A stretch of 64,000 nt of DNA from Blautia sp. Marseille-P3087 (GTDB lineage Bacteria > Bacillota > Clostridia > Lachnospirales > Lachnospiraceae), in NCBI RefSeq assembly GCF_900120195.1, contig NZ_LT635539.1:1287257-1351256 (forward strand). Direction: 5' to 3'. Position numbers and translations under genes: made by a program. Below are positions 32,377-40,633 of this stretch, piece by piece (position 1 is the first letter of the stretch; every line of letters begins with the position of its first letter). The notes below the pieces were generated by a model. That model was given only the letters and a program-made list of their open reading frames with translations, ran no database searches and had not been told where the DNA came from.

Positions 32377-33771
32377 TTATTTTAATTCTTCCAGAAGTCT
32401 GTCCAGCTTCTCTGTCATTGTCTTTACATACAGTTTATTTGTATGTGCTGCTTTTGTGCCATCCTCATAGATGACCGTGTAGAAATTCTGGTCTTCTTCA
32501 TAATATGTAATTTCTTTCTTTGAACCATCCGTCAGTGTATATACAAGCTTCAAAGCCTCATCTCCGGTTTCTTCCGGCACGCTCTCCAGACGTTCCTGGG
32601 CGGTCACACTGACACATGCATAGTAGAAATCTGTAAATAATTTTTCATCCACTTCCTGCTCATCTACAAGCCATTTTACTGACTCCAGACCACCCTTTGT
32701 CGTCTGTGTTTCTTTTCTGAGCACATGCGTTGCACCATCTCTTGTAACTTCAAGTTTATCAAGATCCCCAATCGAAACAAAGCTGTATGTCAGACTCCAG
32801 TAAGAAGCCGCACTGGATTTCAGAAGGTCTGTCAGATACTCTCCACGAATCGTATGAATCTCCGGAAGTTCATTCAGCCTTGCATAATAGTTGCCGTTTT
32901 CATCCTCATCGCCTACGGAGAGTTCAAACTCTTTTGCTTCTTCTCCGTCTTTGTATTTTACGGTGAGTACCATCTGCGGATCGTCCAATCCATATTTTAC
33001 ATAATCGGAACAATTGTATTCAAGATCCTGATACCAGATAATATTGGACACATTATCCTGGACCATGCCGACCAGATTCAGGTTTGCAAGCTGGCTTTCT
33101 CCCTCTTCATCCTCCACCGTACACTGGTCATCCCCTGTCATGATAAGGACATAAGAATCTTCTTCCTTGTCCACATCAAACTCTGTCATCGTTTCCGGTT
33201 TTACCTTCGGGAAGTCCGTATAGGCTGCAAAATCCTGCAGCTTACCTGCGAAATCCGAGTCAAAGGCAGTTTTTGTCATATAAACCTTATCTAATTTTTC
33301 TTCTGTCTGGAAGTACAGTTCATGCGTGGACGTATTCTTATCTCCGATATACAAATCCCTCTCTGTTCCGTCAGAAAGTGATATCTGAATCGTATTTGCC
33401 GGTTCTTCCAGTCCGAACTGCGCCAGATCCCCCCTTGCGTCCAGCTCTCTGGTACAGCTCACAGAAGAAATATCTGCAAGCAGCTTCTGGATCTTATTTT
33501 CATTCATCTGAAATACAGAGTCATCCGGACAGATCCAGGTGTCATTCTTTTTTTCAAAGGTCAGTATCCCGTCGTCACCGCTGAAAGAAATACTGCTCAC
33601 TTCATCCGTGTCTGTCTCAAACACAACAGATGCCGCAGCCTCTTCCTGCTCTTTCTGGCTCTCTGCCTCTTTTTGTTTATCTGAGTAACGCAGAAGAAAC
33701 AGATAGGCCAGTCCTGCAAGGATGACCAGGATCAGTGCAATGACCAGTTTTTTTATTTTTTTTCCATCCAT
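32377..33771 (-). CDS. DUF4340-domain membrane-anchored protein
   Basis: A 464-residue protein with a single N-terminal membrane anchor (residues about 6-24, LVIALILVILAGLAYLFLL) and a large extracellular region containing DUF4340-type repeats, for example TICP-type strands followed by LFGLEEPANTIQISLSDG-like segments that recur near 95 and 235. The start at 33771 is supported by AAGGAG and by one-base overlap with the stop of the preceding gene. Together with the three upstream genes it forms a gliding-motility-like ABC system often found in Clostridia, whose substrate is unknown. It is the last of the four. Confidence 0.85.
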   Translation of the reverse strand: MDGKKIKKLVIALILVILAGLAYLFLLRYSDKQKEAESQKEQEEAAASVVFETDTDEVSSISFSGDDGILTFEKKNDTWICPDDSVFQMNENKIQKLLADISSVSCTRELDARGDLAQFGLEEPANTIQISLSDGTERDLYIGDKNTSTHELYFQTEEKLDKVYMTKTAFDSDFAGKLQDFAAYTDFPKVKPETMTEFDVDKEEDSYVLIMTGDDQCTVEDEEGESQLANLNLVGMVQDNVSNIIWYQDLEYNCSDYVKYGLDDPQMVLTVKYKDGEEAKEFELSVGDEDENGNYYARLNELPEIHTIRGEYLTDLLKSSAASYWSLTYSFVSIGDLDKLEVTRDGATHVLRKETQTTKGGLESVKWLVDEQEVDEKLFTDFYYACVSVTAQERLESVPEETGDEALKLVYTLTDGSKKEITYYEEDQNFYTVIYEDGTKAAHTNKLYVKTMTEKLDRLLEELK

Positions 33772-35207
33772 CAGCGTTTTCTCCTTGATGCCCAGACTGC
33801 CAGTCCTGCAATAATAAACAGAAGTGGAAGTGTAAATACACAGATCGCTGTCCATATATTTGCTGCCCGGTCTGTCAGTGTCAGATATTTGACCTGAAGG
33901 CTCTTGGTCTGTACTGCTGCTGAAGTTTTTTCTCCATTGCAGAGGTAATTTACAGTTCCGCCGAGAAGCTGTGCATTGCTTCCGGATACAGCCTGATTAT
34001 AATTGGATTCCAGCAAATATCCTGTACTGTAATAGACGATCTCCGTATCAGCCTCATCATCGTTGTTCGTATCTTCCTGGATCAGCATACCGATCGTAAA
34101 CGGACCGCTCTTATCTCCCTTTTCCTTCTCAGAGGTTGTCATGTTTTCCACATCTTCTTTGCTGTAGGATGTATCAGAAGTCGTCAGAAACGGCTGATAG
34201 GTGATGGAATCTCTGTGTGAATCCGAAGTAAGGATTCCCTGGCTCATCGGTGCCAGAACAGAACCATTGCCATATACATTTTCGGTAATTGCCGAATAAC
34301 TGATATCCGGAACCAGACAATACTGATAAGACATATATTTATCAGAGTCGCCTTCCAGGATGATTCCTTTTTCTCTTTCAACTCCATAATTTGCGAGGAT
34401 GGAGTCAAAATTCGGCATATCCTCTACGGTATAATTTGAGAAGATAATTGCTTTGCCTCCGTCTTCCAGATAATCAATGATCTTCTGTGCTTCTTCCTCA
34501 GAATAATCTACCGTCGGCGTATTGATAAGAATTGCATCTGCATCATCCGGAACCTTATCTGTGGTCATCAAATTCAGCGTCAGTGGATTTACATTATCCT
34601 TGGAGATCACATCTCCAAATGCACTTCCAAGTGCTGTCTCACCGTTTCCGCTTAAGATATACAGATTCGGGATGTCTTTGGCTGTCACATAATCTACAGC
34701 ACTTGTTATCATTCCCTCGCCGTCAAATCCGGTCTTTACATAACTGTAAGTATTATAGTTCATGCTCTCCACATACATGGAATCCGCATTCACTACCTTG
34801 CTCACATCACCGCTGACCGCGATCACACTGTTATTCGCAACATCTTCCTGGGTATATTTGGAAGTAAATCCCGGATACAGTGCCGGATCGATCTGCTCTA
34901 CCTTAATGTGGGAGGATGCAGACTCATAACGGTCCAGAAGCTTCTGGATCGTGTCGTCTTCTTTTCCGCCTTCACAGATATAATAAAGTTCCACATCCTG
35001 ATCCAGATTTTTGAGTATTCCTGTCGTAGTATCGGTCAGTGTATACAGTTTTGCGTTGCTGAAATCAAACTGGGTTACTTTGACCGGAAGATGATTCACG
35101 ATCAGATTCACTATGATCAGTCCTGCCAGAAGCAGTACGGTAAGCAAAATACTGTAAGAACCGTTTATCAAAATTTTGCTGCTCTGTTTGTTGTCTTTAT
35201 TCTTCAT
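33771..35207 (-). CDS. GldG-like ABC-associated exported protein
   Basis: A 478-residue protein with an N-terminal membrane helix (residues about 15-37), a long extracellular domain and a C-terminal helix (about 452-472, ICVFTLPLLFIIAGLAVWA) followed by a basic tail SRRKR. The extracellular domain resembles the ABC-type uncharacterised transport (GldG) family: LKNLDQDVELYYICEGG, YESASSHIKVEQIDP and GEMITSAVDYVT-type segments. Such proteins accompany GldA/GldF transporters. In non-gliding Firmicutes their job is not known. It overlaps the DUF4340 start by one base. Confidence 0.85.
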   Translation of the reverse strand: MKNKDNKQSSKILINGSYSILLTVLLLAGLIIVNLIVNHLPVKVTQFDFSNAKLYTLTDTTTGILKNLDQDVELYYICEGGKEDDTIQKLLDRYESASSHIKVEQIDPALYPGFTSKYTQEDVANNSVIAVSGDVSKVVNADSMYVESMNYNTYSYVKTGFDGEGMITSAVDYVTAKDIPNLYILSGNGETALGSAFGDVISKDNVNPLTLNLMTTDKVPDDADAILINTPTVDYSEEEAQKIIDYLEDGGKAIIFSNYTVEDMPNFDSILANYGVEREKGIILEGDSDKYMSYQYCLVPDISYSAITENVYGNGSVLAPMSQGILTSDSHRDSITYQPFLTTSDTSYSKEDVENMTTSEKEKGDKSGPFTIGMLIQEDTNNDDEADTEIVYYSTGYLLESNYNQAVSGSNAQLLGGTVNYLCNGEKTSAAVQTKSLQVKYLTLTDRAANIWTAICVFTLPLLFIIAGLAVWASRRKR

Positions 35208-35218
35208 GTCCCTACCTC

Positions 35219-36082
35219 CTAGTTCCAGCGTCTTTTTGCAATCGTCTGAACTGTCAGGAACAAAAAGAAAACAATAACAGATACATAGTACACGATCGCG
35301 GATATATCCAGAATACCGTCAAAGAAATTTGTCAGCCTTCCATTCATATAAAATACAGACAGAACCTTGCGGAAGCTTCCTTCCAGAAGAGATGCTTTTG
35401 CAAAATAAACCACCTGGAGTGCCACCTCAAGAAGCACGCCTGCTCCGATCACAACCTTGAGATTTCCGATCATATTATAGACCAGGGCCATCACAAGAAC
35501 AATCACTACAGTAAATGCACTCACAGATGCGATTGCAGTATTAGGAACCATTTTTCCGATCGTGTTCATCAGATAGCAGACCAGCAGAGTTCCGAATGTC
35601 ATAACCGCTGAGATCACCGGATTTTCTGTGACCGATGAGAAAAATACTCCGATTGCAATATTGGCACAGCCGAGGAGATAGAATCCAAGGATTGAAAAAT
35701 ATGCTGCCGGAAGGTTTACTGTTCCAAACATAGTAAGAATCAGCGGATAAATGCAGATGATCAGCATCGGAATGGTGAACAGAACTACAACTGCCAGATA
35801 TTTACCGATCACAATGTCTTTTACTGTCATTGGCAATGTAAGTAATAACTGATCTGTTTTCTGTTTTTTCTCCTCTGCCAGAACACGCATCGTCAGGATT
35901 GGGACAAATACCAGAAAAATAAACTGAACATTCTGGAGTACCAGTTCAAATCTCGGCGAAGCAAGATTCAGATTCTGATAGGCAAAATATAGGCTTACGA
36001 CTGCCAGCATAAATGCAATAAACACATATCCGATCATTGAGATCCGATAACTTCTTAATTCTTTTCTACATACAGCGATCAT
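35219..36082 (-). CDS. ABC-2 type permease (GldF-like)
   Basis: Membrane protein of 287 residues with six predicted helices. The N-terminal CRKELRSYRISMIGYVFIA and the loop AEEKKQKTDQLLLTLPMTVKDIVIGKYLA near 70-98 are hallmarks of GldF/NosY-type ABC-2 permeases. The start overlaps the stop of the ATPase gene by 4 bases (ATGA), typical of coupled translation. Probably forms the transport channel with the ATPase at 36079-37020. Confidence 0.9.
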   Translation of the reverse strand: MIAVCRKELRSYRISMIGYVFIAFMLAVVSLYFAYQNLNLASPRFELVLQNVQFIFLVFVPILTMRVLAEEKKQKTDQLLLTLPMTVKDIVIGKYLAVVVLFTIPMLIICIYPLILTMFGTVNLPAAYFSILGFYLLGCANIAIGVFFSSVTENPVISAVMTFGTLLVCYLMNTIGKMVPNTAIASVSAFTVVIVLVMALVYNMIGNLKVVIGAGVLLEVALQVVYFAKASLLEGSFRKVLSVFYMNGRLTNFFDGILDISAIVYYVSVIVFFLFLTVQTIAKRRWN

Positions 36083-37020
36083 GCTCTTCCCTCCTCAGTA
36101 ATTTCAAGAAAGATGTCTTCCAGCGACATTCCTGCCCTGCTGATCTCAAGAAGCGGGATTCCTGCCTCTGCAAAACGGAAGAATAACTGTTTTCTGTAAT
36201 CCGCCTGATCCTGTACTTTCAGCTGGAACCTGTATGTCTCAGCTTCTTCTGCTTCTTTCATATCAGCGATACTGAGTGCCGGGAATTCACGCAGGATATT
36301 CTGGATCTTTTCCAGTTCTCCCTGTGCACTCAGACACAGGATATCCTGTCCCTTAAACAGTTTTTCCAGATTTTCTGTACTGTCACTCACTACCAGATGT
36401 CCCTTGTTGATAATGACTACATGGTCACACACTGCCCCGATCTCAGAAAGAATATGCGAGCTTATCAGAACGGTGTGATCTTCTCCCAGCCGCTTTATCA
36501 ATGTGCGGATCTCTATGATCTGCTTCGGATCCAGTCCGACGGTAGGCTCATCAAGAATAATGATATCCGGATTTCCGATCAGTGTCTGTGCAATTCCGAC
36601 TCTCTGTTTATATCCTTTGGAAAGATTTTTGATCAGTCGGTCCTTCATATTGGTGATCATCACTTTTTCCATGACATCTCCTATCATGGACTTTCGTTCT
36701 GATTTCGGCACGCCCTTGAGATCTGCCACTGTGAACAGATACTCCCAGACTGTCATGTCCATATACAACGGGGGAATTTCAGGAAGATATCCAATATGCT
36801 TCTTGGCCTCTTCTGCCTCTTTAAAAATATCATGTCCTTCAATAATGACTTCCCCTGATGTCGCGGCAATGTAGCCGGTCATTATATTCATTGTAGTTGA
36901 TTTTCCGGCACCATTTGGTCCTAACAATCCATAAATCTTTCCTTTTTCAAGTGAAAAACTGATGTCCTGTATGGCAAAATGATCTCCGTATTTCTTTGTA
37001 AGATTTCTAACTTCAATCAA
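36079..37020 (-). CDS. ABC transporter ATPase (GldA-like)
   Basis: Single-domain ATPase of 313 residues. Walker A GPNGAGKST (34-42), signature LSKGYKQRVGIAQTL near 133, Walker B IIILDEPTVGLDP near 153 and the H-loop SSHIL are all present; the C-terminal 80 residues form the extension usual for ABC-2 exporters of the GldA/CcmA group. First gene of a four-gene unit. A TATAAT at minus strand about 37060 with a poor -35 box may be its promoter, and the terminator of importer 3 lies upstream at 37109-37138. Confidence 0.92.
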   Translation of the reverse strand: MIEVRNLTKKYGDHFAIQDISFSLEKGKIYGLLGPNGAGKSTTMNIMTGYIAATSGEVIIEGHDIFKEAEEAKKHIGYLPEIPPLYMDMTVWEYLFTVADLKGVPKSERKSMIGDVMEKVMITNMKDRLIKNLSKGYKQRVGIAQTLIGNPDIIILDEPTVGLDPKQIIEIRTLIKRLGEDHTVLISSHILSEIGAVCDHVVIINKGHLVVSDSTENLEKLFKGQDILCLSAQGELEKIQNILREFPALSIADMKEAEEAETYRFQLKVQDQADYRKQLFFRFAEAGIPLLEISRAGMSLEDIFLEITEEGRA

Positions 37021-37108
37021 GATATTCCCTCCTGTTGATCAAACTCTTCCCCAATTATAATACATTATCAGAAAATATGCCACTGTCGTCCCTGATATGT
37101 ATGAAAGA

Positions 37109-37138
37109 AAAGGCGTCCGCCCGCGGGCGAACGCCTTT
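37109..37138 (-). terminator. Terminator of the importer 3 operon
   Basis: AAGGCGT-CGCCCGC/GCGGGCG-ACGCCTT forms a very stable GC-rich stem with almost no loop, followed by TTTT on the minus strand. It lies 49 bp after the stop of the importer 3 binding-protein gene. Confidence 0.85.
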
Positions 37139-37186
37139 GTTATCACACTTCTAATTTATTTCCATTAAACAGAACTGCAATACAGA

Positions 37187-38329
37187 TTAAAGTTTGTCAA
37201 CCCACTCTGCCATGTTGTCTTTGTAGAATACATAAGGCTGACCTGTAAGAACGCCTGTGCCACCATCGCCATTGTCTTCAGCGGTGAATGTCTCAGCATC
37301 ATATTCGCCCCAAGCTTCCATATCAACAGTTGATCCTTCGGATCCGTCGAATCCATCATTCTGAACTGCCATCTGGATAGCTGCTGTAGAAGCTCCAAGA
37401 TGAGATACATCCCACAGCATCATGTATGGGCAAACAAATGAGAACTCATCATCATCTGCTGTAGCCGGCATGTAGTTCTTCATTTCTGAAGGAAGTCCAA
37501 GACCTGTCAGTTTGATATCAGATTTAGCCTGTGTAAGAACTTCACCTGCTGCTGCGATACCAACTGTTGTTGGGGAGATGATTGCATCTACATTGTTTTC
37601 AGCCAGGAATGCCTGAGCCTGTGTAGTAGATTTTGTTGCTTCGTCATCACCATATTTCTTGTTGAGTTCCGGGCTTACCTTGCCTTTGTAGATGTCTTTC
37701 TGAAGTTCCTTCTCCATAACTGCGATCCATCCATTCTGTACAGGTGTATCAATACCAGCGGAAAGAACACCAAGTCTGATCTCGTCTCCGTCGTAATCAG
37801 CCAGAGCTGCCTCTACAGTTTTTTCCATTGTTGCGTCTTCCGGATCATAAGCTACGCCAAGAACCTGAAGAACTGCTGCACGAACCTGCATAGCTCCGAT
37901 ATCTTCTGTGGATGCCTGATTGTTGTGAGTTACACGGTAATCAGCAGATGCAGAAGAGTCAACGGATACGATCGGAACACCCTTTTCCTGAGCTTTTCCA
38001 AATACTTCATCAAATCCTGTGTCACCATTTGTAGAAATGGAGATGGATTTGCATCCCTGAGTAATTGCTTCGTCAATGAGCTGTACCTGAGCTGCTACAG
38101 TTGTCTCAGCCGGTGATTTCTCTGTGCAGTTTTCCCCAACCTGCTCCATATAAGATGAGAAACCTTCATACATGATAACACCAAATGCGTTACCTACGGA
38201 TTTGAACATAAATACGTGGGAACCAGATACATCTGATGTGTCACCTGCTGCTGAAACTGCTGCCGGAGCTGCCAACGCCATTGTTGTTGCAAGGCCCATA
38301 GCCATTGCCTTTTTGAGATTTTTCTTCAT
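37187..38329 (-). CDS. Sugar ABC importer 3, substrate-binding protein (RhaS/XylF-type)
   Basis: Exported binding protein of 380 residues. The signal peptide (KKNLKKAMAMGLATTMALA) ends at a signal peptidase I site VSA-AG near residue 27; there is no lipobox. The mature protein contains VGNAFGVIMYEGF, ISISTNGDTGFDEV and GLGLPSEMKNYMP, shared with the importer 2 binding protein, so both belong to one subfamily. It is the last gene of importer 3. About 35 residues longer than its paralogue, mostly in acidic loops. Substrate unknown; the neighbouring operon suggests an L-pentose or L-rhamnose-like sugar. Confidence 0.9.
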   Translation of the reverse strand: MKKNLKKAMAMGLATTMALAAPAAVSAAGDTSDVSGSHVFMFKSVGNAFGVIMYEGFSSYMEQVGENCTEKSPAETTVAAQVQLIDEAITQGCKSISISTNGDTGFDEVFGKAQEKGVPIVSVDSSASADYRVTHNNQASTEDIGAMQVRAAVLQVLGVAYDPEDATMEKTVEAALADYDGDEIRLGVLSAGIDTPVQNGWIAVMEKELQKDIYKGKVSPELNKKYGDDEATKSTTQAQAFLAENNVDAIISPTTVGIAAAGEVLTQAKSDIKLTGLGLPSEMKNYMPATADDDEFSFVCPYMMLWDVSHLGASTAAIQMAVQNDGFDGSEGSTVDMEAWGEYDAETFTAEDNGDGGTGVLTGQPYVFYKDNMAEWVDKL

Positions 38330-38353
38330 GAAACACTTCCTCCTTTTTTATAT

Positions 38354-38377
38354 ATATAAACATCTTTGTGTTTATAT
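38354..38377 (-). other. Hairpin in the leader of the importer 3 binding-protein gene
   Basis: ATATAAACA (38354-38362) and TGTTTATAT (38369-38377) form a 9-bp stem with a 6-base loop, 25 bp before the start codon. No terminator-like T run. Position is equivalent to the hairpins at 17582 and 44677/44727. Confidence 0.5.
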
Positions 38378-38399
38378 TTCGTAGTTCAGACAGGTAAGA

Positions 38400-39647
38400 T
38401 TATTTGAAACGCTCTTTTGCTTTCTTTGCGTTTTCCTGCTGTTCTGCCCACCACTGAGCAGATTTCTCTTTACATTCTTTCTGAGCTGCTTCGATCTTCT
38501 TATTGAGTTTCTCGATCTGAGCTGCCTTGTCAGATGCATTGCCTTTTTCAAGTTCTTTGATCTGTTTCTTCATATCTTTAACAGCAGCTGCTGTTCTGTC
38601 ATTGATTGCTTCAATGTTCTTATTGTTATGATAGAACAGTCTCAGTTTGATATCTTTGAGCATCTGTTTGTTGATCGTGGAGATCAGGATCGTTACGATA
38701 AGGATAACACCGATAACGATTTTCTTTGTGTTCGGGTCGATACCCATAAGTCCCAGTGCATATGTAAGGAAAGCCATGATAAAGGTTGCAATGATAGGTC
38801 CCCACATTTTACCTTTACCACCATTGGTAGAAACACCACCTAATACCGCACAGGCGATCGCTGTCATTTCATATCCTGTACCCATGGAAGAGGAAAGACC
38901 TCCACCCATACGTCCGATAAAGAAGATAGAACCGATACCTGCCATGAATCCCATGAGGATAAATACCTGCATTTTGACTTTCTTAACACTGATACCTGAA
39001 TAATTTGCACATGTCGGGTTGTTACCAACAATGTAAACTTTACGTCCAAATGGTGACTTGTGAAGAACAAAGATGAAGATAGCACCCATGATAAGGAAAA
39101 GCACCATACTCAGCGGAATGATTCCACCAATGTTCATCCATCCGATCTTGCTGTACCACTTCGGGAAATTCTTCAGAGAATTCTCACCCAGAACGATTTC
39201 CACGATACCTCTGAATAACATAGAAGTAGAAATTGTAGTGATAACGGCCGGCATTTCAAGGAAAGCAACACAGAATCCATTGAATGCTCCACAGAGCATA
39301 CAAACAATGATTCCGACGATAACACAGATGAGTGACGGAAGTCCTTTGTCCATCAGAAGTCCTGTTACCATTCCACCCAGGATCATCTGTGCTGCTACTG
39401 ACACGTCAATGTCACCCAGCAGAAGGATGAATACCATACCAAGTACAAGCGGAGAAACATCCAGACCTGCATTGATCATTGACTGAACTGTACCGTGGGT
39501 AAAATAAAGATCCGGTTTTATAACCGCCAACAGTACATTAATTAAAACCATGATATATACAAGAATCATTTCCCATTTGACAAGGAATTTCTTTAATACA
39601 AATCCTTCCTTGACACTGAGGTCTCTGTCGTAATTACTTCCTGGCAT
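38400..39647 (-). CDS. Sugar ABC importer 3, permease B with C-terminal coiled-coil extension
   Basis: Membrane permease of 415 residues, about 80 longer than its relatives. Residues about 20-335 form the usual nine-helix permease, with LLGDIDVSVAA (GGID altered to GDID) near 81 and ACAVLGGVSTNGGKGK near 264. The extra tail (about 340-415) is cytoplasmic, charged and helical (KDMKKQIKELEKGN, AAQIEKLNKKIEAAQKEC) and looks like a coiled coil. It might contact the ATPase or a regulator. The start overlaps the stop of the partner permease by one base. Confidence 0.88.
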   Translation of the reverse strand: MPGSNYDRDLSVKEGFVLKKFLVKWEMILVYIMVLINVLLAVIKPDLYFTHGTVQSMINAGLDVSPLVLGMVFILLLGDIDVSVAAQMILGGMVTGLLMDKGLPSLICVIVGIIVCMLCGAFNGFCVAFLEMPAVITTISTSMLFRGIVEIVLGENSLKNFPKWYSKIGWMNIGGIIPLSMVLFLIMGAIFIFVLHKSPFGRKVYIVGNNPTCANYSGISVKKVKMQVFILMGFMAGIGSIFFIGRMGGGLSSSMGTGYEMTAIACAVLGGVSTNGGKGKMWGPIIATFIMAFLTYALGLMGIDPNTKKIVIGVILIVTILISTINKQMLKDIKLRLFYHNNKNIEAINDRTAAAVKDMKKQIKELEKGNASDKAAQIEKLNKKIEAAQKECKEKSAQWWAEQQENAKKAKERFK

Positions 39648-40633
39648 TAGATCAACGCACTCCTTTCTTTGAGAGCCTGTCTCTTAGCGGACTGCTCGGT
39701 AAAGTAGTTAATTGCAACGGCAACAATGATAATTCCGCCCTGGAGTGCTTTCTGCCATACACTCATACCAGGAATCATACTAATGAAATATGTGATCACA
39801 GACATGATAAGTGCACCGATTGCCACACCATCCATACGTCCTTTACCACCGGTGATAGATACTCCACCGAGAACGCAGATTGCGATCGCAGTCATTTCAA
39901 AACCGTCTGCCATTCCATAATAACCAATTGCATAGTTTGCAGTATAAAGCATACCTGCCAGACCTGTCACTGCACCACAGATCACGAAAGAATAAAATGT
40001 TACTTTTGGTTCTTTGATACCTGCAACTGCTGCAGATTCACGAGATGTACCGATTGCATAGATTCTTCTTCCTGCGGAAGTATATCCAAGGAACAGTCCT
40101 GCTACAACCAGCAGAATGATCGTGACCCAGAGGATGATCGGCAGTCCTAAAAACTGTCCGATTGCAAACGTACGGTATCCGTTCAGTTCTTCGTACTGTG
40201 CTGCGAACCACCACTGTCCGCCAGAAACAACAAACGCAAGACCACGGAAGATGTACATTGTACCCAGAGTACAGATCATCGGAACCATGTGAAGGTATCC
40301 AACCAGGAAACCATTCAGTGCACCACAGAGTGCGCCGAGAACAATTGCAAATAATACCCATACGATTCCAGGGATTCCCGGATGGCTGCATGCAAGAGTG
40401 GTACAGGAAATACCAACAAATGCAAGCTGGGAAGCGATGGAAATATCAATACCACCAGTAAGAATAACCATCATCTCAGCAATCGCAAGGAGTGCATAGA
40501 TTGTATTGTTCTGAAGCATACTTACCAGAGATGTGGCAGTAAACATACCCGGTGTAAGGAAACGGGCGATCACCAGCAAAATGATCAGAACTGCGATCAA
40601 TCCGGTATTTCTGGATTTTAATAAATTTTTCAT
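39647..40633 (-). CDS. Sugar ABC importer 3, permease A (ribose/rhamnose type)
   Basis: Membrane permease of 328 residues with canonical LTGGIDISIAS near residue 60 and coupling loop AICVLGGVSITGGKGR near 250. Its ATG overlaps the stop of the ATPase gene by one base (TAATG), as in importer 2, and its own stop overlaps the start of the next permease. Partner of the product of 38400-39647. Confidence 0.9.
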   Translation of the reverse strand: MKNLLKSRNTGLIAVLIILLVIARFLTPGMFTATSLVSMLQNNTIYALLAIAEMMVILTGGIDISIASQLAFVGISCTTLACSHPGIPGIVWVLFAIVLGALCGALNGFLVGYLHMVPMICTLGTMYIFRGLAFVVSGGQWWFAAQYEELNGYRTFAIGQFLGLPIILWVTIILLVVAGLFLGYTSAGRRIYAIGTSRESAAVAGIKEPKVTFYSFVICGAVTGLAGMLYTANYAIGYYGMADGFEMTAIAICVLGGVSITGGKGRMDGVAIGALIMSVITYFISMIPGMSVWQKALQGGIIIVAVAINYFTEQSAKRQALKERSALI

